DNA of 14,891 bases from positions 1 to 14,891 of the forward strand of contig DFLI01000056.1 in the NCBI GenBank assembly GCA_002373715.1. Reading direction: 5' to 3'. The DNA comes from Bacteroidales bacterium UBA3623 (GTDB taxonomy: Bacteria > Bacteroidota > Bacteroidia > Bacteroidales > UBA932). The translations under genes and the position numbers were made by a program. Of the stretch, positions 6,171 through 13,621 are shown piece after piece; position 1 is the first letter of the stretch; the number at the start of each line of letters is the position of its first letter. The notes under the pieces were generated by a model. That model saw only the letters and a program-made list of their open reading frames with translations, had not been told where the DNA came from and did not search any database.

Positions 6171-7472
6171 TTAATTCTCCCGGAACAGGTCCCTCACGGG
6201 AAGCTGGGTGTCGAAGCGGCTGCGGAGGTTTTGGCACAGGGCGCCGGTATTGCGGGAGAAGCGGGAGCCGCGCCAGGTGGAGGTATTGGTTACAATCACC
6301 CAAATCTCCCCATCGGCATATTTTTTAATGAGGGCCGATGTGCCCGCGAAGGAGCCGGTGCGCGTCCATTCGCCTTCGGGGCGGCAGTCCAGCCAGCCCA
6401 GGCCGTAGGTTTCATCGTCCATCCACACCGTCATCTGTCGGATGCTGAAGGGGTCCAGGAGGTCCGGAACGGGGCCGGTGCCGTCGATGGCGCAGACCAG
6501 GCGGGCCAGTTCCACCGTGGAACCAATCCAGCCGCCGGCGCCGTACAGGCCGGAGATGTAATTGCCGCCGTAGCAGCGCTGAACCGATGCATATTTGCCG
6601 TCGAAGGAGACCACGGGCTTGTCGTCGGAGGGGACGAAATAACGGGTTTCTCCGGGCAGGCGGTCGGCCAGATAGTCTCCGCCCAGGCGGAAACCGTGGC
6701 AGCCGGCCGGTTCGAAAACTTCCTTCTGCATGAACTCCTCGTAAGGCATGCCGGACACCTTCTCAATGATGAGGGAAAGCAGCAAATAGCCAAAGTTGGA
6801 ATACTCCTGTGAAGTGCCGGGCTCAAAGTACAGCGGCTTGGCCACTTCCTTTTTTACCAGGTAGTCTGAGGACGGCGGCTCCTTGAGACCGTGGCGCTGC
6901 ATGAACTTCTGGGTGGAGAACATCACGTCTCCGCCCCGGGAAGTAAAGCCTCCCTGGTGACGCAGCAGGTGCTGCACCGTCATCAGATAATAATTGTCGT
7001 CCTTGATATAGCGGTCGTACTCGTTCAGAACGCCGAAAGGGCCGAAGACCGGCGTCTCCAAAAACACTTTTCCCTCTTCCTGCAGGCGCATGATGCCAAT
7101 GGCGGTGAGGAGCTTGGAGACGGAGGCCAGCCGGAGGGTGGTGCCGGGCGTCATGGGGAGGACGGCATCGGCCCTGCCGTAACCCCTGGCATAGAGGAGG
7201 GAATCGTTGCGCACTATGGCCAGCGAGACGCCCTTGAGCGACCAGAAGTTCATGAAACTGTCCACCACCTGGTCCATGGCCGGGAGGTGGGAAAGATCGT
7301 TAGTGATGGCTTCGTTCAGGTCCTCCACCCAGTCCACCGGAATCACCGGCTCGGGTTCGGGCTCCAGATGGGTCACGGCCGGCTCTCCCTGGCCGCGGAG
7401 GCGCAGGCAAAAACCGGCCCCCACCAGGATGGCGAGGGTCAGGATGGTAGATATGAGACGGGAATGCCTCAC
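6171..7472 (-). CDS. Serine hydrolase of the beta-lactamase / class C PBP family
   Basis: A 433-residue protein of the family that includes class C beta-lactamases, D-alanyl-D-alanine peptidases and esterases. The nucleophile motif is SVSK (117-120, S117 and K120), and the second motif is YSN (224-226). The third motif, usually HTG or KTG, appears as RTG (371-373). Residues 7-23 are hydrophobic, but phenylalanine stands before C22, so it is not a good lipobox; a signal anchor or cleaved signal is more likely. The catalytic domain should be periplasmic. The start codon is GTG and overlaps the stop of the upstream kinase-like gene (GTGA), which argues for translational coupling and for this start. 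It is the last gene of the six-gene unit. Cell-wall or peptide substrates are possible; the sequence does not decide, and a role in antibiotic resistance should not be assumed. Confidence 0.9.
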   Translation of the reverse strand: MRHSRLISTILTLAILVGAGFCLRLRGQGEPAVTHLEPEPEPVIPVDWVEDLNEAITNDLSHLPAMDQVVDSFMNFWSLKGVSLAIVRNDSLLYARGYGRADAVLPMTPGTTLRLASVSKLLTAIGIMRLQEEGKVFLETPVFGPFGVLNEYDRYIKDDNYYLMTVQHLLRHQGGFTSRGGDVMFSTQKFMQRHGLKEPPSSDYLVKKEVAKPLYFEPGTSQEYSNFGYLLLSLIIEKVSGMPYEEFMQKEVFEPAGCHGFRLGGDYLADRLPGETRYFVPSDDKPVVSFDGKYASVQRCYGGNYISGLYGAGGWIGSTVELARLVCAIDGTGPVPDLLDPFSIRQMTVWMDDETYGLGWLDCRPEGEWTRTGSFAGTSALIKKYADGEIWVIVTNTSTWRGSRFSRNTGALCQNLRSRFDTQLPVRDLFREN

Positions 7473-8086
7473 TTAATCAGACCGGCGCGGCGGCCAAAGT
7501 CTATGATGTATTCGGCCGTTCCTTCAATGCCCAGCAGGGAACTGTCTACGCACAGATGGTAGTTGGAAGCAAGCCCCCAGGAACCGAAAGTGTAGTAGTT
7601 GTAGTAGGTTTCGCGGGTGCGGTCCTTGCGGCGCATGAGCTTTTCGGCCTCGCGTTCCGACAGGTGCTCGTTCTCCATGAGTCGGCGGATGCGGTACTCT
7701 TCCGGGCCGTCCACAAACACGTTCAGGCAGGAGCGGTCCCTGAGGATGTAATCGGCGCATCGGCCTATGATAACAGCGTCTCCCTTGTCGGCGATGTTTT
7801 TAATGACCTCGCTCTGGATGTTGAAGAGCATGTTGTCGTTCATGTAGCCGTTGTCCAGATAGCTCAGGCGACCCGAAGCGAAGAAGCTGGACACGGAGAA
7901 GAGGCTCTTTTCCTCTCCCGTGGCAAAGACGGTGTTGGAGTAGCCGCTTTCTTCGGCCACTTTGGAAATGAGTTCGTTGTCGTAAACCGGGATGCCCAGT
8001 TTTTTGCCGATAGCTTTCGCCACGAATCCGCCGCCGCTGCCAAAGCTTCGGCCCACGTTGATGATGGTGTTCTTTTTCTCTTGCAT
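7469..8086 (-). CDS. Cytidylate-kinase-like family protein
   Basis: A 205-residue P-loop protein of the cytidylate-kinase-like group that is common in anaerobes. The nucleotide-binding loop is the variant GRSFGSGGG (12-20). VIIGRCADYIL (105-115) resembles the conserved core of cytidylate kinases, and RRKDRTRETYYNYYT (152-166) holds the arginines expected in the lid. DSSLLGIEGT (181-190) matches the family's C-terminal part. It is probably not the essential housekeeping Cmk, whose sequence differs, and its substrate is unknown. It is cytoplasmic, with no signal peptide. It lies 14 bases after the MATE gene and overlaps the serine hydrolase start by 4 bases. From memory, pairing of this family with MATE transporters is recurrent, which may mean a shared function or only an old gene order. 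Confidence 0.88.
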   Translation of the reverse strand: MQEKKNTIINVGRSFGSGGGFVAKAIGKKLGIPVYDNELISKVAEESGYSNTVFATGEEKSLFSVSSFFASGRLSYLDNGYMNDNMLFNIQSEVIKNIADKGDAVIIGRCADYILRDRSCLNVFVDGPEEYRIRRLMENEHLSEREAEKLMRRKDRTRETYYNYYTFGSWGLASNYHLCVDSSLLGIEGTAEYIIDFGRRAGLIK

Positions 8087-8100
8087 ACTGAAGGAGCTCT

Positions 8101-9501
8101 CTAGATTTGACTTCCGAGCACGGAAGGGTCTTCTCCGTCCTTAAGCTTGCCCAGCTTCCTCAGAAGCCCTACAGCCATGATGGCCGTGATGATGGCAGCT
8201 ATGGTGTCGGAGATAGGGAAACTGTACCATACACCGTCTTCAGACTCCAGCAGAGCCGGGAGGATGTAGATGCAGGGAAGGAGGAACAGCAGCTGTCGGG
8301 ACAGGGACAGGAAGATGGATTTACGCACCATGCCCAGGCACTGGAACAGGTTGGTGGTAACCATCTGGAAGCCCACGATGCCGAAGACGATATTCATCTT
8401 CCGGAGGCCGTTGGCTGCTTTTTCTATGAGGATAGGGTCGTTGGTAAATATTTCTACGGCGGGGCGTGCCAGGAATTCGGACACAATGAAGCCCAGCGTA
8501 GTGACCAGAGTGGCCCAGAGGGCCGTTTTTACATATACTTCCCGGACGCGGCCGTACTGGCGGGCGCCGAAATTATAGCCGGCAATGGGTTGCATACCCT
8601 GGTTGAAGCCCATCACAATCATGACGAACAGGAACACCAGGCGGTTCACAATGCCGTAGGCGCCAATGGCCAGGTCTCCGCCCCACTTCACCAGCTGCTG
8701 GTTAATGAACAGCACTACAATGCAGCTGGCCAGGTTCATCAGGAAGGGGCCCATGCCGATGGCCAGGGAGTCCTTGGCAATCTTCCAGTCCACCTTATAG
8801 GCACTTATTTCGCGCGGCAGGTGCAGGAAGCGCTCCTGGTTCAGGAAATAGCGCAGCGTGTAGGCCAGCGACATGAGTTGGCACAGCACCGTGGCAATGG
8901 CGGCGCCTTTTACGCCCAGTCCCAGGACAAAGATGAAGATGGGGTCCAGAATGGCGTTGGAAATAACCGTGAACAGGGTCAGGCCCATGGCCAGTTTGGG
9001 ATTGCCGGAGGCGCGCACCACGGAGTTGAGGCCGAAGTAAAGGTGCGTGACCATATTGCCCAGGGCGATGATGGTCATATAGGCACTGGCATAGGGGAGA
9101 GTGGCATCCGATGCACCGAAAAAGCGCAGGATGGGCTCCATCCACAGGAGGGTGATGACGGTGAAGATAAGGCCCGTGAGAATGTTCAGTATTACCTCGT
9201 TGGACAAGACCTTACAGGCCACCTTGTAGTTCTTCTGGCCCAGCAGAACGGAAATCATAGTGGCGGCGCCCACACCTACCAGCGTGCCGAAGGCCGTGGA
9301 GATGTTCATGAGCGGGAAGGTGATGGCCAGGCCTGCAATGGAAAGGGAACCTACATCGGGAATGTGGCCAATGTAGATACTGTCCACCATATTATAGAGC
9401 GAAGACGCCGTCATGGCAATAATACCAGGGACGGCGTACTGCTTAATGAGGGCGCTGATGGGCTTGGTGCCCAGTTCTGTAGGGACCGCGCTTGAACTCA
9501 T
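8101..9501 (-). CDS. MATE family efflux transporter (MepA/DinF-like)
   Basis: A 466-residue integral membrane protein with about 12 hydrophobic segments in two similar halves, as in MATE antiporters, which export cationic compounds or metabolites in exchange for Na+ or H+. Typical stretches are PGIIAMTASSLYNMVDSIYI (25-44) in helix 1, GLNSVVRASGNPKLAM (157-172), AILDPIFIF (183-191) and the second-half GFNQGMQPIAGYNFGARQYG (298-317). The length is normal for the family and the frame is intact. It starts 3 bases after the FKBP lipoprotein gene and is followed by the kinase-like gene, inside one transcription unit. The substrate cannot be read from the sequence. Confidence 0.95.
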   Translation of the reverse strand: MSSSAVPTELGTKPISALIKQYAVPGIIAMTASSLYNMVDSIYIGHIPDVGSLSIAGLAITFPLMNISTAFGTLVGVGAATMISVLLGQKNYKVACKVLSNEVILNILTGLIFTVITLLWMEPILRFFGASDATLPYASAYMTIIALGNMVTHLYFGLNSVVRASGNPKLAMGLTLFTVISNAILDPIFIFVLGLGVKGAAIATVLCQLMSLAYTLRYFLNQERFLHLPREISAYKVDWKIAKDSLAIGMGPFLMNLASCIVVLFINQQLVKWGGDLAIGAYGIVNRLVFLFVMIVMGFNQGMQPIAGYNFGARQYGRVREVYVKTALWATLVTTLGFIVSEFLARPAVEIFTNDPILIEKAANGLRKMNIVFGIVGFQMVTTNLFQCLGMVRKSIFLSLSRQLLFLLPCIYILPALLESEDGVWYSFPISDTIAAIITAIMAVGLLRKLGKLKDGEDPSVLGSQI

Positions 9502-9504
9502 AGG

Positions 9505-10548
9505 CTACTCAAGTGAAGTGACACTGACCAGTTCCAGCTCAAAAATCAGGGGCGACCAGGCCGGAATGGTGCTGCCGCTGCCGCTGCTGGTGTAACCGTG
9601 GGTGGAGGTGAAGAGCACGACGGCTTTCTGGCCCTCATACCTGAGCAGATATATTCCGCCCTTGAACCCGTCTATGAGAGAGGTGCTGGACCCCATGGCA
9701 ACACTTTTCCATTCAGAAGCGAAGGTGATGGAAACCGGAGCGTAGGACTTGGAGGCGCTGTAAATGCCGGCATCCTTGGCTACTCTTTCGATGGTGGTGT
9801 CGAACACCTGGCCGTTCAGGAGCTTGCCGGTGTAGTTGAGGGTGGCCTCGTCGTTCGCTCCGCGGGGCGTTGCTCCGCTAATGACAAATTGGGTGGTGTC
9901 CGAAACAAAGAAGAACGTTCCGTCTGCCTCCTCGCCCGAAATGTAGGAAACGGGGGGAACGGGGCCGAAATTCTTGAGCACATAGCGGGACAGGCTGTCT
10001 TTTTCGATGGACGATACATCATCCGTCTGACCTTTCAGAGCAACGGAATAGATGAGGGAAGCCGTGCTGGAGGCGGCATCCAGATACTCTTTCTGGGTGC
10101 TGTAGCGGCTGGTGGTGAGCATCCAGGAGGGAACTACTCCCGTGCGGCTGCCTCCTATGCGCATACCTTTCATGAGGGCGTCAAAACCGGCATAGCTGCT
10201 GCCTTCTCCGGTGGCCACGAAACGGGGGCCGTAATAATTGCCCTTGGCATAGGTGCCCAGCTGCTGGGAGAGTTTTTCACTCGAAGTGGAAGAGATAACC
10301 CCGTTGAGGCTTTTGACGGTAACCTCCACATAGGAGTATCCCTTGGTTTCATCCCAAAGGTCTCCGGTGCCGGGTTCATCGCTCAAGATGTACAGGCCGT
10401 CATCATTGGGGTTAATGCCGGGATGGTACTCTTCCATCCAAAGCTGTAAATACTGACGGGCAGTTTCTCCGGTGGAGGGGAGATTTTCCTTGGCGCATCC
10501 CAAGGCCACAAAGCTCAAAGCTGCTAAAAAGAAATATCTAGTTTTCAT
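9505..10548 (-). CDS. FKBP-type peptidyl-prolyl isomerase lipoprotein with two FKBP-like halves
   Basis: A 347-residue lipoprotein; the signal is MKTRYFFLAALSFVALGC with C18 as the lipid site, so it should act in the periplasm or at the outer membrane. The C-terminal half (about 230-345) is a recognisable FKBP domain: LNYTGKLLNGQVFD (237-250) supplies the Y239 and F249/D250 pocket residues, and HGYTSSG (317-323), IPAWSPLIFELEL (328-340) the later ones; the pocket tryptophan appears to be replaced by F295 in LIDGF. It also has a longer insert between 250 and 290. The N-terminal half (about 50-172) resembles an FKBP fold (GFDALMKGMRIGGSRTGVVP at 121-140) but lacks the YTG and FD pocket residues, so it is probably not catalytic. 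The start overlaps the upstream lipoprotein gene by 11 bases. Isomerase activity is likely for the second half, not shown. Confidence 0.85.
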   Translation of the reverse strand: MKTRYFFLAALSFVALGCAKENLPSTGETARQYLQLWMEEYHPGINPNDDGLYILSDEPGTGDLWDETKGYSYVEVTVKSLNGVISSTSSEKLSQQLGTYAKGNYYGPRFVATGEGSSYAGFDALMKGMRIGGSRTGVVPSWMLTTSRYSTQKEYLDAASSTASLIYSVALKGQTDDVSSIEKDSLSRYVLKNFGPVPPVSYISGEEADGTFFFVSDTTQFVISGATPRGANDEATLNYTGKLLNGQVFDTTIERVAKDAGIYSASKSYAPVSITFASEWKSVAMGSSTSLIDGFKGGIYLLRYEGQKAVVLFTSTHGYTSSGSGSTIPAWSPLIFELELVSVTSLE

Positions 10549-11095
10549 TGCTTATATTTTCAATCCAAAAGTAATAGGCCAGGGCACTTCTTGCAGGAAT
10601 CGTGCCTTTCTCGGAGGCGCCGTAGCCATATTTGCCGGTAAAGAGGATATAGCCCTCGTCCAGGGGCTGCACGCCTACCAGGCCATTGGCCAGGCCGGGC
10701 AGGAGGTTTTTGTCCAGGGTGAGCGTGTCCAGCTTATAAATGGACTGGTCTGTGAGCTGCCATTTGGCCGTTGCCGCCAGGTCTTTTATGTTGGTGGCAA
10801 CCAGGTTTCCCGTGCTGATGGCCGTGCCGGAGAACACAAAGCAGCCGTAATACAAGGCTACCTTGCCGCCCCACTGGAGGGAATCGGTGCGATGAAGGGT
10901 GGCGTCCAGCGTGTCGTGCAGGTTCACGCGGTAAGAGCCTTCGTTGTGAACCAGTGTGGCATGGGGGTCACTCTTCATCTGGGCCGATATGAAGCTTTCT
11001 ATGTTAGTGGTCTGCTTGTCATAGGTGGTTTGCAGCGACTGCTTGGTGCAGGCTGCCAGAAGGAGGGCCAGGAGGATGAGGGCGCTTCGTTTCAT
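10538..11095 (-). CDS. Small FKBP-like lipoprotein (possibly DUF4827 family)
   Basis: A 185-residue lipoprotein with signal MKRSALILLALLLAAC (C16 is the lipid site). The second half looks like the end of an FKBP domain: LLPGLANGLVGV (131-142), GYILFTGKYGYGASEKGTIP (148-167), then ARSALAYYFWIENI. The front part has VALYYGCFVFSG (79-90) where FKBPs have the first pocket strand, but without the usual YTG...FD residues, so activity is doubtful and a chaperone or binding role is possible. Bacteroidales often carry a small DUF4827 lipoprotein next to a DHH phosphoesterase, and this may be that protein; I recall this from family knowledge and could not test it. The start overlaps the phosphoesterase stop by 4 bases (ATGA), and the end overlaps the next lipoprotein by 11. 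Confidence 0.8.
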   Translation of the reverse strand: MKRSALILLALLLAACTKQSLQTTYDKQTTNIESFISAQMKSDPHATLVHNEGSYRVNLHDTLDATLHRTDSLQWGGKVALYYGCFVFSGTAISTGNLVATNIKDLAATAKWQLTDQSIYKLDTLTLDKNLLPGLANGLVGVQPLDEGYILFTGKYGYGASEKGTIPARSALAYYFWIENISNEN

Positions 11096-12108
11096 CGCAG
11101 GTACTCTTTTAAAACCTTTTCCACATAGGCCTGGATGCCATCGGCCGGGGAAAAATCTTCGGGGAAAATCTTGCCTCCGGCGGCATTCTCGTGGCCGCCG
11201 CCGTGGAAATAGCGCTGCGCCAGGTTCTGGGCCGATGTGCCTTTTTTTGAGCGTGCGCTCACGCGGAAGTGGCCTCCGTCTTCTTTGACCAGAACGCTAA
11301 GGCGAACTTCTCCAATGGCCAGCGGTACGTTTACCAGGCCTTCGGATTCTCCTTCGCGGAGGTTATATTTTTCTTGAATCTCCTTGGTGAGAATCATGTA
11401 GGCGGCACCACCGGGCAGAATATGCAATTGCTCGCTTTGCATATAGCCCATCAGGCGCACCCGGTTCTCCCGGTAGCTCCAGTACAGTTTCTCTAAAAGG
11501 GCGTCCCTGTCCACTCCTGCGGCTATGAGTTCCGAAGCCATCTGGAAGGTGGAAGGGTATACGGAGTTGGCAAAGTTGTTGGTGTCCGTGGTCATTCCGG
11601 CCAGCAGCGCGGTGCCCACGGGGAGCGTTACAGGCTCCATTTTTTTCAGAATCCAGTAAAGCAGTTCACAGGCCGATGAGATGTCCGGCGTAGAAAACAC
11701 CAGGTCAAAGCTGGGGGTGTCTGGATTCAGGTGATGGTCTATGAGTACCTTGCGGGCTTTCGAGGCTTTGAGCGGCCCCTGCAGGGCTTCTGTGCGGTTG
11801 AAGGCGTTGCCGTCCAGGAGGATGATGACATCGGCCCCCTGGATGGCCTGGACGGCCTTTTCCGGCTGGGCGTCGTGGAAGAAGTAGGGGACGCCATCGG
11901 CCAGTAAAAACTGCAAATTATCCGGAGGCGTGTCGCTGAAAATGCAACTCACTTCCTTGCCCAGGTTTCCTTTCAGGAAGAGGCTCATGGCGGCGGTAGA
12001 GCCCAGGGCGTCTCCGTCGGGATGGGTATGGCCCAGCACGGCCACCCGGGAGGAGGCTTCCAGGATTGCTCTTAAGGCCGATATTTTCTCTTCCGCCAGA
12101 ATGTGCAT
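11092..12108 (-). CDS. nrnA: DHH family phosphoesterase, NrnA-type oligoribonuclease / pAp phosphatase
   Basis: A 338-residue cytoplasmic DHH/DHHA1 enzyme. NrnA proteins degrade short RNAs (2-5 nt) and dephosphorylate 3'-phosphoadenosine 5'-phosphate; some relatives act on cyclic dinucleotides. Metal-binding motifs are all seen: GHTHPDGDALGS (26-37), LLDGN with D99, the name-giving DHH (124-126) and TTDTNNF with D175. The DHHA1 part ends in GGGHENAAGG (303-312), the substrate-binding glycine motif. Length and domain order fit NrnA, and there is no N-terminal extension or CBS domain. It is the first gene of the six-gene minus-strand unit, behind a promoter-like sequence about 22 bases upstream. 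The family is certain; which substrate dominates in this organism is inferred. Confidence 0.92.
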   Translation of the reverse strand: MHILAEEKISALRAILEASSRVAVLGHTHPDGDALGSTAAMSLFLKGNLGKEVSCIFSDTPPDNLQFLLADGVPYFFHDAQPEKAVQAIQGADVIILLDGNAFNRTEALQGPLKASKARKVLIDHHLNPDTPSFDLVFSTPDISSACELLYWILKKMEPVTLPVGTALLAGMTTDTNNFANSVYPSTFQMASELIAAGVDRDALLEKLYWSYRENRVRLMGYMQSEQLHILPGGAAYMILTKEIQEKYNLREGESEGLVNVPLAIGEVRLSVLVKEDGGHFRVSARSKKGTSAQNLAQRYFHGGGHENAAGGKIFPEDFSPADGIQAYVEKVLKEYLR

Positions 12109-12130
12109 GGACAGGATCAGTTTGCGATGG

Positions 12131-12162
12131 CAAATTTACAAAAGATTATTGCTTTTGAGAAA
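12131..12162 (-). promoter_or_regulatory. Promoter of the nrnA six-gene unit
   Basis: On the minus strand TAAATTTG (12131-12138) is a perfect Bacteroidota -7 element (TAnnTTTG). Twenty bases further upstream lies TTTC (12159-12162), one base from the -33 consensus TTTG. The implied transcription start gives a leader of about 20 bases before the nrnA ATG. Both boxes and the spacing fit, so this is one of the two best promoters in the window. Confidence 0.7.
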
Positions 12163-12179
12163 TCATTTTTTTAACTTTG
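12148..12179 (+). promoter_or_regulatory. Promoter of the 12214-14891 unit
   Basis: TAACTTTG (12172-12179) is a perfect Bacteroidota -7 element, with ATTG (12148-12151) 20 bases upstream as a -33 box (consensus TTTG). The leader of about 30 bases before the ATG at 12214 is very A-rich, as is common before well-translated genes in this phylum. The two promoters of this region interleave: each -33 box lies in the spacer of the other. Confidence 0.7.
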
Positions 12180-12213
12180 TCGGAACTTATGAAAATTATA
12201 AAACACTAGAATA

Positions 12214-12918
12214 ATGAACAAATCAGTCAAAATCGCAGTTGAGTGCGCTCTGGGAGCCCTTATCGTTCTTCTTGTCTGGCTTACGGTCAAGAGTGTTCAG
12301 AAGCCGGTCGAGTTTAACAAAGAGGTTGCTGCTCGTTCCCAGGTGGGCATCCAGCGTCTGAAAGACATCCGTACCCTCCAGGTAGCTTTCAAGAGTGAGA
12401 ATGGTCGCTTCAGCCCCACCATGGACTCCCTCAAGATGTTCTACGAGAGTGGAAAAATGGCCGTTGTGATGCAGATCGGCTCCTTGGACGACTCCGTGGC
12501 CGTTGCCAACACCGAGGCCATCAAGAAGGCCGCCGGTAAGAAGGCCAAGCCCGATGAAATTCTGGCTAAGCTCCAGGAAGCCTACAAGCAGGGCACGCCC
12601 GTTGTGTTCTCCGTTACCAGCCAGGTTCCCGTGAAGGACACCCTCTTCAACAACCGTCCGGATTTCTGCATCGACTCTCTTGCATACATTCCGTTCTCCG
12701 GTGGTCAGAAGACTGAGATGGAATCCACCATCAAGTTGGTTTCCGGTGTTAACGTTCCTCTGTTCGAGGCCCGTATGCCTTACAAGGCTCTGTGCAAAGG
12801 TCTGGACAATCAGCTCCGCATCAACCTGGACGCCGAGCGCCGTGACCAGAACAAGTACGAAGGCCTGCAGGTGGGTAGCGTAACCGCTCCTAACAACAAC
12901 GCCGGTAACTGGGAGTAA
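12214..12918 (+). CDS. Membrane-anchored protein of unknown function, pilin-like N-terminal layout
   Basis: A 234-residue protein that I do not recognise by name. Residues 7-28 form one hydrophobic helix (ECALGALIVLLVWLTVKS lies within it), followed by a long charged helix (33-62) and ENGRFSPTMDSLKMF (62-76). A helix followed by NGRF or NGRY and a DSL-type helix recalls type IV pilins and pseudopilins, but the prepilin-peptidase motif (GFTLIE-like) is absent, so the likeness may be only structural. The rest (128-234) looks like beta-rich soluble protein with an Asn-rich tail, probably periplasmic. Codon choice differs from its neighbours: CGT, GGT, GCT and GTT are frequent, a pattern of highly expressed genes. 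With its strong promoter this suggests an abundant protein. DUF3822 and rsmD follow, an arrangement I associate with Bacteroidales. Confidence 0.85.
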   Translation: MNKSVKIAVECALGALIVLLVWLTVKSVQKPVEFNKEVAARSQVGIQRLKDIRTLQVAFKSENGRFSPTMDSLKMFYESGKMAVVMQIGSLDDSVAVANTEAIKKAAGKKAKPDEILAKLQEAYKQGTPVVFSVTSQVPVKDTLFNNRPDFCIDSLAYIPFSGGQKTEMESTIKLVSGVNVPLFEARMPYKALCKGLDNQLRINLDAERRDQNKYEGLQVGSVTAPNNNAGNWE

Positions 12919-12927
12919 TCTTCCTGT

Positions 12928-13617
12928 ATGGAAAACTCCAGCACATCAATCACAGGGATATCCATTCAAGTCTCCTTGAGTGGATATTCTTTTAAGGTGC
13001 AAACCCCTGAAGGAATCCGCCTGTCGGAGTGGAGAGGAGCAGAAACCCTCTTCACCACGCCTGAGTTCCAGAGACGCTACCAGCAGGTGGCCGTTTCCCT
13101 GCTCACGCCCAAGCTGTGCCTGGTACCGGAGGTGTTCTTCGAGCCTTCCCGCGCCAGGGCCGCCCTGGAAGAAGTCTGCACCCTGGAAGAGGGAGATTTC
13201 GTGGAAACCGTTCCCGTCCCTTCCCAGGCTTCTGTGCTGGTGTTCAGCAATTCCATCGGCGAATCCCTTTCCAAAGTGGTAGCCCAGACGGTGCTGCCCG
13301 TTTCCGGAGAGCCGGTGCGTGTTCTGCCGGAAATGTATTACCTTCTCCGGCAGTTGGAAACCCTTACGGAATACAATAAGATTGTAGCCTCCTGGGCAGA
13401 CGGGTACCTTCACCTGGTCATAGCCCAGGGTAAGAGCCTCCGCCTGGCCAACGTGTTCCAGGCGCCGGATTTCACCACCGCCCAATACTTCCTGTTCCTG
13501 GGCCTTAAGCAATTGCAACTGAATCCGGAAGTGTCCACGGTTTGCTTCCGCACGCCGCTCACTCCCGAGGCCCGCATGTCCCTGTACCGCTATTTCAAGG
13601 GCGTAGTACAACTATAA
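12928..13617 (+). CDS. DUF3822 family protein
   Basis: A 229-residue soluble protein without signal peptide or membrane segment. The start region ISIQVSLSGYSFKVQTPEG (11-29), the TPKLCLVPEVFFEP stretch (60-73) and YLHLVIAQGKSLRLANVF followed by a KQLQLNPE element fit DUF3822, a Bacteroidota family usually found directly before rsmD. The family is thought to have an actin/hexokinase-like fold, but no ATP-binding glycine motif is obvious here, and its function is unknown. The gene begins 9 bases after the preceding stop and ends 4 bases before rsmD, so the three are almost certainly one transcript. A link to ribosome methylation or to the membrane protein upstream is possible from order alone. 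Confidence 0.85.
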   Translation: MENSSTSITGISIQVSLSGYSFKVQTPEGIRLSEWRGAETLFTTPEFQRRYQQVAVSLLTPKLCLVPEVFFEPSRARAALEEVCTLEEGDFVETVPVPSQASVLVFSNSIGESLSKVVAQTVLPVSGEPVRVLPEMYYLLRQLETLTEYNKIVASWADGYLHLVIAQGKSLRLANVFQAPDFTTAQYFLFLGLKQLQLNPEVSTVCFRTPLTPEARMSLYRYFKGVVQL

Positions 13618-13621
13618 TAAC

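Noticed and set aside
7470..7472. Search for an ATG start for the serine hydrolase in place of GTG
   Set aside because: The GTG at 7472 overlaps the upstream stop in the usual coupled form and leads directly into the signal-like hydrophobic segment; no better in-frame ATG lies close to it.
8107..9495. Open frame (462 codons) on the plus strand matching almost the whole MATE gene
   Set aside because: The minus-strand protein has the proper membrane segments and family motifs. The plus-strand product is polar, rich in His, Gln and Gly, and without features.
12946..13611. Open frame (221 codons) on the minus strand across the DUF3822 gene
   Set aside because: The plus-strand frame fits DUF3822 in sequence and in position before rsmD; the antisense frame has no recognisable feature.
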